From Rubricoccus sp963708165 (GTDB taxonomy: Bacteria > Bacteroidota > Rhodothermia > Rhodothermales > Rubricoccaceae): a DNA stretch of 64,000 nucleotides. Position 1 is the first letter of the stretch. Every line of letters begins with the position of its first letter. The translations under genes were made by a program, and so were the position numbers. The DNA is taken from contig OY970187.1 in the NCBI GenBank assembly GCA_963708165.1, positions 1,054,001-1,118,000 of the forward strand. Direction: 5' to 3'. Below the pieces are notes generated by a model. It saw nothing but the letters and a program-made list of their open reading frames with translations. It searched no databases and was not told where the DNA came from. Of this stretch, positions 8,987-19,056 are shown piece after piece.

Positions 8987-11389
8987 TTAGTCGGCGCGGA
9001 GCGCGCGAGTGGGAGGTACGCGAGCGGCGCGGGCGGCCTGCACGCCGACGACGGCGAGCGCGATGGCGAGCGTGAGCGCGACGGCGCCGACGAACAAGCC
9101 AGGGCCGAGCGAGATGCGGTACGCGAAGCCGTCCAGCCAGCGGCCGACGAGCCAGACCGAGAGCGGGACGGCAATGGCCGCGCCAGCGGCTACCAAGAGC
9201 GCGTACTCGCGCGAAAGCAGCGCCACGATCTGCCCGACCGACGCGCCCAGCGCGCGCCGCACGCCGATCTCGCGGGTGCGGCGTTGCGCCGTGTACGCGG
9301 CCAGGCCGACGAGCCCGAGGCACGCCACCAGCACGGCCACGAGCGAGAACGCGCCCAGAATGCCCGCCAGGCTGCGCTCGGCTTTGTAGAGGTTGGCGAC
9401 CGTCTCGTCTAGAAACAGCGGGTCGAACGGCTTCTCGGTGCCGGTCCGCTCCCACGCCGTTTCCATGTCCGCGAGCGCGGCCGTCATCCGCCCCGGCGCC
9501 ACCTTCGCGAGGACGTAACGATACGCCTTCGCACGGCCCTCGTCGTACGGCACGTTTTCCACAAGTATCGCGGGCATAATCTTGTCTCGCATCGACCCGA
9601 CGTGGAAATCGCGCGCCACGCCGACGACCGTGACCTCTTGCGAGTGCGCGATCGTCTTGCCCAGCGCGGCCTCTGGCGAGTCCCAGCCCATCTCGCGCAC
9701 GAGCGCCTCGTTGACGAGCGCAGCCTTTTCGCCCTCGCGGAGGTCACGCCCAGAGACCAAGCCGAGGCTCAGTGCGTCGACGAGGCCCGGCTCGGCTTCG
9801 ATGTTGGCGACAACGATGCCTTCATTAGGGTTGTCTTCCTTTTGCACCTCGAACCAGTTCGAGACCGCGCCTGGATAGCCGTTGGTGGCTACCGCGGCCT
9901 GTACGTGGGCGCTCTGGCGCACGCCGTCCAAGAGCGGCTGCCACGGCACGTCGGCGCCGCGGCCCGACCCCACGGGCAACGAGACGACGGCCTCTGGCGC
10001 AAAGCCCAGATCGCTACCGCTCGAAAACGCGATCTGCTGCAAGACGACGCCCGTGCTCGCCAGAAGCCCGATGGCGACCGCGAACTGAGCCGCCACGAGC
10101 GAGCGCCGGAGCACGTTACGCGAAGGGCGGCCGGAGCGCGTCGCGCCGCCGCGCAACACCGTAGCGGGGTCCAGCCGCGCGAGGACGAACGCGGGATAGG
10201 CGCCCGCTAGAAGCCCGACCACGACCGACGCGAGCAGCACCGCACCGATGAACGCGGCGTCTAGATCCGCCAGCACCAACTCGGTGCCGAAGCCATCGTT
10301 GAACGTCGGAAGCGCGAACGCAGCCAGAACTAGCGCCGCCGCGCCAGAGGCTAGCGTGAGGACCGCGGCTTCGGCGAGAAACTGCATCGCCACGCCTGCG
10401 CGGCCTGCGCCGAGCACCTTGCGCACGCCCACTTCGCGCGCCCGCCGCTCCGCCCGCGCTGTAGCGAGGTTGACGTAGTTGATGAGCCCGAGCAGTAGGA
10501 TGAGCAGCGCCGCGCCGGAGAACAGCGCGAGGTAGCGCGCGTTGCCTAGAAACCCTTGGCTGTAGTAAAGATCGCTGTATCGGTAGTCGGTTAGGCCGAC
10601 GCCGAAGTAACGGGGCGGCTCGTACCCGTCCATGTCCGCGTGCGCGTGGTACGTGTCTGCGATCGCCACCGCCTGCGCGTCCAGGTCCGCGACTGTAGCC
10701 TCTGGCGCGAGGCGAGCGTAGGTCCGCCATGTGGACATAAACCACCCGTCTACTTTACGCTGGCTTTCGTCCACGGCCGCCATGGGCAGCACGAGGTCGA
10801 ACTGAGCGTGCGAGGACCGCGGCGGGTCGCTAACGACTGCAGCGACAGTCACATTGAGAGTGTCGCCTCGCGATTCTACCGCTAGAAGCTGCCCCATCGC
10901 GGGCGCGCCGCCGAAGAAGCGAGCGGCGGCGCTCTCGGTGATCACAACGGCTTCTGGCGAGGCCAGCCCCGAGACCGGGTCGCCTTCGAGCGCCGAGAAA
11001 TCTAGGATCTCGAAAAAGCTCGGTGTCGCATAGAGGGCCTTCTGCTCCAAGAAAGGAGTTCCACCATAGATGACCGCGACCGTCTCCGCGCCTTGCGACG
11101 CTGCGGCCGCAACCTCCACCGCAGGCGCCTCCTCGGCCAACCGGAGATGCAAGGGATAAGGCGTCGCCGCTGTCGTGCTCATGTCCTGCCCAAACTTTGA
11201 CTCTTGCCCCACAATCACGATGCGGTCGGCATCGGCATGGAAGCGGTCGAACGTCAGCTCCGAGCGGACAAAGAGGCCAATGAGCACGCAGCAGGCCAGC
11301 GCGACGGTCAGGCCGATGCCGTTGAGGAGGGCATACCCGGCATCGCGCCGGAGCGCGCGGAGGGCGACGAGGAGGTGATGGGACAGCAT
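8987..11389 (-). CDS. FtsX/MacB-type ABC transporter permease
   Basis: 800-residue inner-membrane permease of the two-FtsX-domain type common in Bacteroidota. A membrane anchor near residues 20-42 is followed by a MacB-like periplasmic domain. A three-helix FtsX domain (FSGAALLILLLGLINYVNLATARAERRAREVGVRK) lies at about residues 285-400. A second periplasmic domain and a C-terminal FtsX domain (LVAVLVACLGLVGLAAYTAQRR with EIGVRRALGAS) complete it. With the ATPase at 11444-12229 and the adaptor at 12314-13743 it should form a MacAB-like pump that moves substrates from the periplasm. The substrate is unknown. The adjacent sigma-54 two-component pair is the likely regulator. Confidence 0.9.
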   Translation of the reverse strand: MLSHHLLVALRALRRDAGYALLNGIGLTVALACCVLIGLFVRSELTFDRFHADADRIVIVGQESKFGQDMSTTAATPYPLHLRLAEEAPAVEVAAAASQGAETVAVIYGGTPFLEQKALYATPSFFEILDFSALEGDPVSGLASPEAVVITESAAARFFGGAPAMGQLLAVESRGDTLNVTVAAVVSDPPRSSHAQFDLVLPMAAVDESQRKVDGWFMSTWRTYARLAPEATVADLDAQAVAIADTYHAHADMDGYEPPRYFGVGLTDYRYSDLYYSQGFLGNARYLALFSGAALLILLLGLINYVNLATARAERRAREVGVRKVLGAGRAGVAMQFLAEAAVLTLASGAAALVLAAFALPTFNDGFGTELVLADLDAAFIGAVLLASVVVGLLAGAYPAFVLARLDPATVLRGGATRSGRPSRNVLRRSLVAAQFAVAIGLLASTGVVLQQIAFSSGSDLGFAPEAVVSLPVGSGRGADVPWQPLLDGVRQSAHVQAAVATNGYPGAVSNWFEVQKEDNPNEGIVVANIEAEPGLVDALSLGLVSGRDLREGEKAALVNEALVREMGWDSPEAALGKTIAHSQEVTVVGVARDFHVGSMRDKIMPAILVENVPYDEGRAKAYRYVLAKVAPGRMTAALADMETAWERTGTEKPFDPLFLDETVANLYKAERSLAGILGAFSLVAVLVACLGLVGLAAYTAQRRTREIGVRRALGASVGQIVALLSREYALLVAAGAAIAVPLSVWLVGRWLDGFAYRISLGPGLFVGAVALTLAIALAVVGVQAARAARVPPTRALRAD

Positions 11390-11443
11390 CGGAGCGAGAG
11401 GACAGAAGAAGAGAAAGAGGCCTCTGGCGAGACCCGCGGGCAG

Positions 11444-12229
11444 CTAGGCGGAGAGGGCCTCTGGCGCCAGAGGCGCACTCACTGAGGCAGCGGTCGCCAG
11501 AGGCGCACCCGCCAGAGGCGCGGCGTAGGCGCTCGGCAGCGCGTGCTCGCTCACGATGCGCCCGTCGAAGAGGTTGACCACGCGCTGCGCGTACTCGGCG
11601 TCGGCGGGCGAGTGGGTCACCATCACAATGGTTGTTCCAGCAGCGTTGAGCTCCGCCAGGAGCTCCATCACGGCCTGCCCGTTGGCGGAGTCCAGGTTGC
11701 CCGTCGGCTCGTCCGCCAGGAGCAGGGCCGGACCTGCCACCACGGCGCGGGCCACGGCCACGCGCTGCTGCTGGCCGCCCGAGAGTTGCTGCGGGTAGTG
11801 GCCGCGGCGGTGCGCCATGCCCACGCGGTCCAGCGCCGCCTCGGTCCGCTCCTTGCGCTCGGCGCGAGAGGCCTTGAGGTAGAGCAGCGGCAACGCCACG
11901 TTTTCCTCGACCGTCAAATCGTCGATGAGGTTGAAGCCCTGAAACACGAAGCCGAGACCGCCGCGGCGCACGTCGGCACGGCGCTTTTCGGGCAGGTCAC
12001 CGACTTCGGCACCGTTCAAGAGATACGAGCCTTCGCTGGGCCGGTCCAGCAAGCCGAGCAGGTTGAGCAGCGTACTCTTGCCGCAGCCCGACGGCCCCAT
12101 GATGGCGACGAACTCGCCGGGCTGGATCGTGAGCGAGACGCCGTTGAGCGCCGACGTTTCGACCTCGTCGGTGGTGTAGACCTTGCGGAGGTCGTGGACG
12201 GAGACGGCGGGCGTGAGGGAGTCGGTCAT
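11444..12229 (-). CDS. ABC transporter ATP-binding protein, MacB/LolD type
   Basis: 261-residue cytoplasmic ATPase with Walker A GPSGCGKST, Q-loop region VFQGFNLI, signature LSGGQQQRVAVARA, Walker B LLLADEPTGNLD and the switch His in MVTHS. It drives the FtsX permease encoded 54 bases downstream. Relatives end soon after the switch region. Here about 30 extra residues follow (APLAGAPLA and PLAPEALSA), produced by copies of the repeated word, the last being the 18-bp palindrome at 11457-11474. The tail looks like repeat-driven extension rather than a functional domain. Confidence 0.93.
   Translation of the reverse strand: MTDSLTPAVSVHDLRKVYTTDEVETSALNGVSLTIQPGEFVAIMGPSGCGKSTLLNLLGLLDRPSEGSYLLNGAEVGDLPEKRRADVRRGGLGFVFQGFNLIDDLTVEENVALPLLYLKASRAERKERTEAALDRVGMAHRRGHYPQQLSGGQQQRVAVARAVVAGPALLLADEPTGNLDSANGQAVMELLAELNAAGTTIVMVTHSPADAEYAQRVVNLFDGRIVSEHALPSAYAAPLAGAPLATAASVSAPLAPEALSA
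11457..11474. repeat. 18-bp palindrome inside the ATPase C-terminus
   Basis: Perfect copy of GCCTCTGGCGCCAGAGGC, read in frame as PLAPEA just before the stop codon of the ATPase gene. Confidence 0.92.
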
Positions 12230-12259
12230 GGGAACGGGGGAGAGAGGGAGAAGGCATCG

Positions 12260-12311
12260 CGCCAGAGGCCTCTGGCGGGGCGGAAAGGTGTGCGCCTCTG
12301 GCGCCAGAGGC
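12260..12311. repeat. Pair of palindromes between ATPase and adaptor genes
   Basis: CGCCAGAGGCCTCTGGCG at 12260-12277 and GCCTCTGGCGCCAGAGGC at 12294-12311. Together they fill most of the 84-base gap and end two bases before the adaptor stop codon. Confidence 0.92.
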
Positions 12312-12313
12312 GG

Positions 12314-13743
12314 CTATTCCAGCTGGAGCACATCGGCGTCGCCGAACGTGCCGTAGGAGGACGTGACGACGCGCTCGCCCGCGTCCAGGCCGGAGAGTAC
12401 CTCGACGTGCTGCGGACTCTGGCGGCCCAGCTGCACGGCGCGGCGCGTGGCCGTGCGGCCGTCCGCGGAGACGACGTAGACATACTGGCCGCCAGTCTCG
12501 CGGACGTACTGCCCGGCGGGCAAGAGGCGTGCGGCCTCTGGCGAGCCCAGTTCGATGCGCACGCGAAGCGACTGCCCGCGGCGCAGCGCCAGAGGCGTGC
12601 CCGCGGCGAAGACCAGTTCAGCTTCGAAGCGGCCCGCGGCCACCTCGGGGTAGACCGTGCGGACGCGTAGCGGGTAGCTCACGCCGTCGAGTTGGGTGGT
12701 GGCCGTCTGGCCGGTCGCGATGCGGGCGAGGTAGTGCTCGTCCAGCGAGACGCGGAGCTTGACCTCGTCCAGCACGTCGATCTGGCCCAGGCGCGCGCCA
12801 CGCGTCTTGAGCTCGCCCGACCTCGGCGGCGAGCGCCGAGAACTGCCCGGCGACGGGCGCGCGGACGACCAGGTCTGCGGTGCTGCCGCGCACGAGCGAC
12901 AGGTTCTGGCGCAGGCGGCCCGACCGACTGCTGCATGTCGCGCAGTTGCGCCGCGCGCTGCGCCGTGTCTTGCTGCTGCGCCGTCTGCGCCAGGTCGCGG
13001 CCTCTGGCGGCGAGCGCGCGGCGGGTGCGGGCAAAGGCCAGCTCGTCCGCGAGCGCGTCGGCGTCTTTTTGCACGCCCACGCCAGAGGCGAGCATGAGTT
13101 TGGCGCGCTCGTGCTCTCGCGAGAGGCGCGTGATGTCGTAGTCCAGCTGCGCAATCTCGCGGTCGACGGCGAGGGTTTTCTCGGCGCCGTCGACGGCCGT
13201 TTTGTCCAGCGCGAGGCGGTTTTGCCGCAGCGACGCCGCCTGCTCTTCGAGCTGGGATTCCTGCGAGACGACGCTCAGCGCCACCTCGTCGTTTTCCAGC
13301 ACGAACAGCGCCTGCCCGACCGCAACGGTGTCGCCTTCGTTCACCAGCCGCCGCGCCACCTGCCCGCCCACGACGGCGTCGAGAAAGACCGTCCGCAGCG
13401 GCTGCACGTTTGCATTCGCCGAGACGAACTCCTGGAACGGGCCGTCGGTTACGCTCGCGATGGAGAGACGGTCGGCGCTCACGCGCAGTTGGCTCCCGCC
13501 AGAGCGGCCGAGCACCGCCACAGCCACGAGCACCGCCACGCCCATCACGCCCAGCGCGATGGCGGCGTACCGGCGCCACGCCGCCCGCTTTGGCCTCTGG
13601 CGGTCCAGCCCCTCCCCTGTCGCGATGGGACGCGTGAGGACCGAGCCGCTGGCGCCAGAGGCCGCGCGGTTGGCGCCAGAGGCGGGAGCGGTGGCGAGAA
13701 CCGGAGCGCCGTTGGGGGCGGGAGGCGGAAGCGTGGTCGGCAT
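12314..13743 (-). CDS. Periplasmic adaptor (HlyD/MacA-type membrane fusion protein), two frameshifts
   Basis: Links the ABC permease to an outer-membrane channel. Read from the ATG at 13743 it has a Pro/Ala-rich cytoplasmic leader, one membrane segment (IALGVMGVAVLVAVAVLG, about residues 70-87) and a lipoyl half-domain. A long coiled-coil hairpin (residues about 150-260), the second lipoyl half (LVVRAPVAGQFSAL) and beta-barrel domains ending in FGDADVLQLE follow. The frame breaks twice, at CCC 12919-12921 and CCC 12816-12818. Dropping one base at each restores a continuous protein of about 475 residues (MQQSV joins GRLRQNLSLV; LAAEVG joins ELKTRG). Both sites are an extra base in GTCGGGC on the coding strand, so error is more likely than true decay. 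Confidence 0.85.
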
Positions 13744-13846
13744 TGACGCGCGGAGGAGGAGTTGCGGAGGGGATGCGCTCACTCCATCCCAAGCGCTGTG
13801 CCGAGCGTGCCCGATGCCTCTGCATGCCGCCAGAGGCCACGTTGGC

Positions 13847-13892
13847 TGTGCGCAGTGTGCGCTGGCGCACAGCACGCGCGCGGCAGCGCACA
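13847..13892. promoter_or_regulatory. Four TGTGCGC/GCGCACA sites, candidate enhancer for the sigma-54 regulator
   Basis: TGTGCGC at 13847-13853 and 13856-13862, GCGCACA at 13865-13871 and 13886-13892. The inner pair makes the palindrome TGTGCGC-TG-GCGCACA. Repeated palindromic sites like this are typical binding sites for NtrC-family activators. They lie between the efflux operon and the regulator gene, within about 110 bases of the candidate sigma-54 promoter. Confidence 0.5.
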
Positions 13893-13895
13893 CCT

Positions 13896-13920
13896 CCTCT
13901 GGCGCCAGAGGCCTCTGGCG
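13896..13920. repeat. Three overlapping half-words
   Basis: CCTCTGGCGCCAGAGG followed at once by CCTCTGGCG. It lies between the enhancer-like sites and the candidate sigma-54 promoter. Confidence 0.9.
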
Positions 13921-13956
13921 TCACCTTCGGCACTCCAGCGCGATGTGCACGACCTT

Positions 13957-13972
13957 TGCAGGTGGGGTGCCT
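13957..13972 (-). promoter_or_regulatory. Candidate sigma-54 promoter for the ABC efflux operon
   Basis: On the minus strand the sequence reads AGGCACCCCACCTGCA, against the family consensus TGGCAC-N5-TTGCA. The invariant GG and GC dinucleotides have the required 12-base offset. It points toward the adaptor gene start at 13743, giving a leader of about 200 bases, and sits next to a gene for a sigma-54-dependent activator. Confidence 0.5.
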
Positions 13973-13990
13973 GTCTCTCCCCGCCACCCT

Positions 13991-15412
<1,422 letters not shown>

Positions 15413-15433
15413 TGCGCGCCTCCCACCCTGCAC

Positions 15434-15451
15434 GCCTCTGGCGCCAGAGGC
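15434..15451. repeat. 18-bp palindrome between regulator and kinase genes
   Basis: Perfect copy of GCCTCTGGCGCCAGAGGC in the 58-base gap between two genes that are probably cotranscribed, so it is unlikely to be a strong terminator here. Confidence 0.92.
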
Positions 15452-15470
15452 TGCCTCTGCCTCCCGCGCG

Positions 15471-16841
15471 ATGAAACGCGTTATCCCGCCCGTCCTCGCG
15501 CGCCGCTGGCGCCGCATCCGCCACGCGACGGCGGGCCGCGCCGCTGCGCTCGCGCTCTTGGCCGGAGCCTCTGGCGCCGCCTTCGCGCTCGGCGCCCGAG
15601 GCGCGGGATGGCTCGTGGCCGGCGCCGCGCTCGCGTGCGGTGCCGCTGTCGTCCTCTGGCGCCTCGCGCGCGCCGCCGACCGCCCCGCGCGCGACCTAAA
15701 GCGGTTCCTCGAAGGCGTCCGCTATGACGACGCGTCCATCCGCATCCCGGCCACAGGCAGCGCGCTCCAGCTCGAACTCGCCGAGGCGTTCCGCGACGTG
15801 GGCGCGGCGTTCGAGCGCGTCCGCGCCGAGCGTGAGGAGCAGGCCGCCTACTTGGAAGCCGTCGTGAGGCATGTCGGCGTGGCGCTCATCGCCTTTCGCG
15901 ACGATGGCGCCGTCACGCTGTTCAACCCCGCCGCGGGCCGCGCGCTCGGCGTGCCGCGCCCCCGCAGCCTGGACGCGCTCGGCGCCCGGTCCTCTGGCGC
16001 CAGAGGCGCGCTGCTCGGCCTCACCGCGGGCGAGCGCACGCTCGTGCGGCTGGACCACGAGAGCGGGCCGCAGGAGCTCATCGCGTACGCCTCTCAGTTT
16101 GTGCTCGGCGGCCGCACGCACACGCTGGCCTCGCTGCAGGACATCCGCGCCGAGCTCGAAGCGCGCGAACTCGAAGCCTGGGAGCAACTCTCGCGCGTGC
16201 TCACGCACGAGATCACCAACTCGGTCGCGCCCATCGCCTCGCTCGCCGGGACCGCGCGCGCGCTTCTCACGCCAGAGGCCCAAACTGGCGGGGCCTCTGG
16301 CGGCGTGGCCGAAGCCCTCGAAACCATCGAGCGGCGCAGCCGTGGGCTGGTCGCCTTTGTCGAGTCCTACCGCACGCTCGCAGGTGTGCCCTCGCCCGCA
16401 CCCCGCGTGGTCCGCGCGACGGAGTTGCTCGGCGGCATCGCAACGCTCTTCCGCACCACGGCGCGAGAAAACGGTGTCGAGATCACCGTCGCGGTCGACC
16501 CTGAGCGTCTGGACCTGGTCGTGGACCCGGATCTGGTAGAGCAGGCGCTCGTCAACGTCGTGCTCAACGCCATCGAGGCCACAGGCTCCTCTGGCGGCGG
16601 AACGGTGGCGCTGCACGCCGCGCCGGGGCCGGGCGGCCGCGCCGTCATCCGCGTGGTGGACGATGGGCCGGGCATCGAGCCCGAGGTGATCGAGCGGGTC
16701 ACGGTGCCGTTCTTCTCCACCAAGCCCAGCGGCAGCGGCATCGGCCTCGCGCTGGCCCACCGCATTGTGCGCTTGCACGGCGGCACGCTCACCGTCCGCT
16801 CCGAGCCCGGCGTCGAGACCGAAATCGCGCTGCGGTTCTGA
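15471..16841 (+). CDS. Sensor histidine kinase partnering the NtrC-type regulator
   Basis: 456 residues. Two hydrophobic helices near residues 20-70 anchor it in the membrane, a HAMP-like and PAS-like region spans about 75-220, and the phospho-accepting His lies in LTHEITNSVAPIASL. The ATP-binding domain has the N box NVVLNAIEAT, the G1 box VVDDGPGIEP and a G2 box GSGIGLALAHRIV. It should phosphorylate the regulator encoded directly upstream. The PAS-like region contains an 18-bp repeat read as SSGARG near 15990-16007. The signal sensed is unknown; envelope stress or a pump substrate would fit the neighbouring efflux genes. Confidence 0.93.
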   Translation: MKRVIPPVLARRWRRIRHATAGRAAALALLAGASGAAFALGARGAGWLVAGAALACGAAVVLWRLARAADRPARDLKRFLEGVRYDDASIRIPATGSALQLELAEAFRDVGAAFERVRAEREEQAAYLEAVVRHVGVALIAFRDDGAVTLFNPAAGRALGVPRPRSLDALGARSSGARGALLGLTAGERTLVRLDHESGPQELIAYASQFVLGGRTHTLASLQDIRAELEARELEAWEQLSRVLTHEITNSVAPIASLAGTARALLTPEAQTGGASGGVAEALETIERRSRGLVAFVESYRTLAGVPSPAPRVVRATELLGGIATLFRTTARENGVEITVAVDPERLDLVVDPDLVEQALVNVVLNAIEATGSSGGGTVALHAAPGPGGRAVIRVVDDGPGIEPEVIERVTVPFFSTKPSGSGIGLALAHRIVRLHGGTLTVRSEPGVETEIALRF

Positions 16842-16901
16842 GGGATGGGGTACGGGGTACGGGGTACGGGAAAGTGCTCGGCCTGAGCCTCTGGCGCAAG
16901 G

Positions 16902-17633
16902 CTAGTCGGTGTAGACGAAGGTGCCGCCCTCGTAGCGGACAGGGCGCGGCGATGCGCCCGGCTGTTGGAGCGTACCCGAAGTGGGCAGGCTGTTCGCAAA
17001 GGTGCCCACGTAGACGCTGCCGTCGGGAAAGGTCAGGGTGCCCTGTCCGCTCCGCATCCCGTTGTAGAAGTCGCCTTCGTATGTCTGCCCTCCCGCCAGG
17101 CGCGTGGCCCCGTAGCCGTTCCGGCAGTCGCCGACGAGGCAACCGACGCCAGAGGCCGGGATCGGCGGGCGAGCCTCTGGCGTGGGCGTGGCGTCGGGCA
17201 CCGAGAGGTCGTCCAGGGTCAGGCGAGGGAGCAAGGCGAGGGCCTCTCGCATGCGGTCGATCTCGGCGCGCGCCTTCACCTTCGCCGCGAGCGCTTCCCG
17301 GCTGTAGGGGGTGGGCGTGATGGTGACCTGCGTAGCGCCCCCGTCGCGGCGCACGTCGAGGATGACAGGGATGCCGCCGCCGCTGACCTTCCGCATCCAG
17401 TCGCCGATGGCCTCTGGCGCGAGGCCCGGCATCTTCTTGCCCGCGACGGTTGTCACGAGGTCGCCTTCGAGCAGCCCGGCGCCATAGGCGGGGCCGTCGT
17501 CGGCGAGGACCTGCACGAGCAAGCCGCTCTCGGTCGGGCGGAAGGCGAAGCCGAGGCCGGGCAGGTCCTGGCCTCTGGCGCCAGAGGCGACGAGGGTGAG
17601 GAGCAGAAACGGAGCGAGGCGGCGGAGAAGCAT
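16902..17633 (-). CDS. Secreted PDZ and MORN-repeat protein
   Basis: 243 residues from the ATG at 17633, which begins a signal peptide (LLRRLAPFLLLTLVASGARG). A PDZ domain follows (about residues 25-115: GLLVQVLADDGPAYGAGLLEGDLV, then VILDVRRDG). A helical linker comes next, and then at least two C-terminal MORN repeats (YEGDFYNGMRSGQGTLTFPDG, VYVGTFANS). PDZ domains bind C-terminal peptides; MORN repeats are structural and sometimes lipid-binding. The signal-peptide cleavage region is encoded by the 18-bp palindrome at 17571-17588. The specific role is not known. Confidence 0.78.
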   Translation of the reverse strand: MLLRRLAPFLLLTLVASGARGQDLPGLGFAFRPTESGLLVQVLADDGPAYGAGLLEGDLVTTVAGKKMPGLAPEAIGDWMRKVSGGGIPVILDVRRDGGATQVTITPTPYSREALAAKVKARAEIDRMREALALLPRLTLDDLSVPDATPTPEARPPIPASGVGCLVGDCRNGYGATRLAGGQTYEGDFYNGMRSGQGTLTFPDGSVYVGTFANSLPTSGTLQQPGASPRPVRYEGGTFVYTD

Positions 17634-17728
17634 GGCGCGAAGGAGCAGAGTGTAGCGGAGGCGTTGGGGCCCTCCCAAAGGCCGTCGTCAGGGCGCGACT
17701 GGCCGCACGCCGCCAGAGGCCTCTGGCG

Positions 17729-19009
17729 TCAGCGCACGAGGTCGTAGGCGGTCACGGTGGCAGGCGGCAGGGCGGAGTCGCCGTAGGTGCGGTAGGAGCC
17801 CGCCACGACGACCCGGAGCGCGTCGCCGACCTCGCCGCAGGCGAGCACGCGGTGCGTGAAGATGCCGGTCTCGGAGATCGGGACGGAGACCACTTCCTGG
17901 CGCTCGCTGATTGTCCCGTCGGCAGCGATCACCTGGAGGTCCAGCGCGCGTTGGTAGTTCTCGGCCCATCGCGTGCTCAGGAGCGCGAGGTCGCCGCCCC
18001 AGTCGCACACGATATCGGGGTCCGGGGTGCCGATGGTGAGGGAGGTCGCGCGTTCCATCCCGTCGGCCTCGACGAACCACTCGGTGTTGGCCATCGTCGT
18101 GCCCTCGCGGTTTCGGAACGTGTTCTGCGTGCCGGTCAGGCCGATGCGGACGCGGCGGCCCGAGGGCGTGGCGCCGAAGAATGTCGTCCCCGGCCGAGCG
18201 CCGTCGTAGCCGGTCCCGACGCTCTCGAAGCCGGGAGCGAGGGTCGCGGCCCCGGTGGCGAGATCGAGGTCGGCGAGAAAGGACTGCGAGGCCGAGCCGA
18301 TGTAGGCCGTCATGTCGATGGGCAGCGTCGCGCGCAGCCCCTCGATGACAGTACCGCGCGCAGTCTCGTTCGGGTCGAAGTTGATCGCCGTCGGCGCGAC
18401 GTGGATAGCTCCGCTCCACGCGACGGCGCCGTCGGCGGCGAGGCGCGTGGCAGCGAGCACCTCGACACCCGTCGTATCGCCCTGTTCACCTACGGCCCGC
18501 GTTTCGCCCGCGTGGACCGCGAGCCACTCGTCGCCGTCGATGGGACGCAGGCTGTAGAGTTGCTCCCGCCACTCTTCGATGACGTTCGGATTGGTGCGAA
18601 TGTCGGCCGGAAGCGTGACGGAGACCGTTGTGCGCGCCCGCTCCGAGCCGTCCGGCCCGAGCCGCAGGCCGAGGGCGCTCTGGAGGTCCGCGTTCTGCGG
18701 CGCGACAATGCCGAGCGCGACGCCGTCGCCGTCGCGGGCGAGCGTGAGTGGCGAGGAACCGTACGGCGCCATCTCGTCGTCGGTGCTCCGCGTCCAACTC
18801 GGCACGCCATCGACCGAGCGGGACACGCTCAGAAAGACGCCGAACGGGACGGCGAGCACGACGCCGCCAGAGGCGTCCAGGAGGGCTTCCGCGCGAGGGT
18901 AGTCCCCACTGACGGGCGTGGGGACCTCGACGGTCCGGCTCACGCGCACCTGTGCGATGGCCTCTGGCGCGAGAACGAGAACGGCGAGGGCAAAGAAAAC
19001 GAAACGCAT
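17729..19009 (-). CDS. Secreted protein of unknown function, beta-rich
   Basis: 426 residues from the ATG at 19009, with a signal peptide (RFVFFALAVLVLAPEAIAQ). The mature part is rich in short strands with recurring Asp/Gly turns and could form a beta-propeller, but I see no diagnostic motif. It carries two cysteines (IVCDWGG, VLACGEVG). It is flanked on the same strand by the PDZ-MORN gene and the ankyrin lipoprotein gene, with small gaps, so the three may be cotranscribed. Family not recognised. Confidence 0.55.
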   Translation of the reverse strand: MRFVFFALAVLVLAPEAIAQVRVSRTVEVPTPVSGDYPRAEALLDASGGVVLAVPFGVFLSVSRSVDGVPSWTRSTDDEMAPYGSSPLTLARDGDGVALGIVAPQNADLQSALGLRLGPDGSERARTTVSVTLPADIRTNPNVIEEWREQLYSLRPIDGDEWLAVHAGETRAVGEQGDTTGVEVLAATRLAADGAVAWSGAIHVAPTAINFDPNETARGTVIEGLRATLPIDMTAYIGSASQSFLADLDLATGAATLAPGFESVGTGYDGARPGTTFFGATPSGRRVRIGLTGTQNTFRNREGTTMANTEWFVEADGMERATSLTIGTPDPDIVCDWGGDLALLSTRWAENYQRALDLQVIAADGTISERQEVVSVPISETGIFTHRVLACGEVGDALRVVVAGSYRTYGDSALPPATVTAYDLVR

Positions 19010-19025
19010 GGGTGCGGTGGGTAGC

Positions 19026-19043
19026 GCCTCTGGCGCCAGAGGT
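19026..19043. repeat. Palindrome with one mismatch (GCCTCTGGCGCCAGAGGT)
   Basis: Copy in the 47-base gap between the unknown secreted protein gene and the ankyrin lipoprotein stop. Confidence 0.85.
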
Positions 19044-19056
19044 AGGAAGAGAGCGG

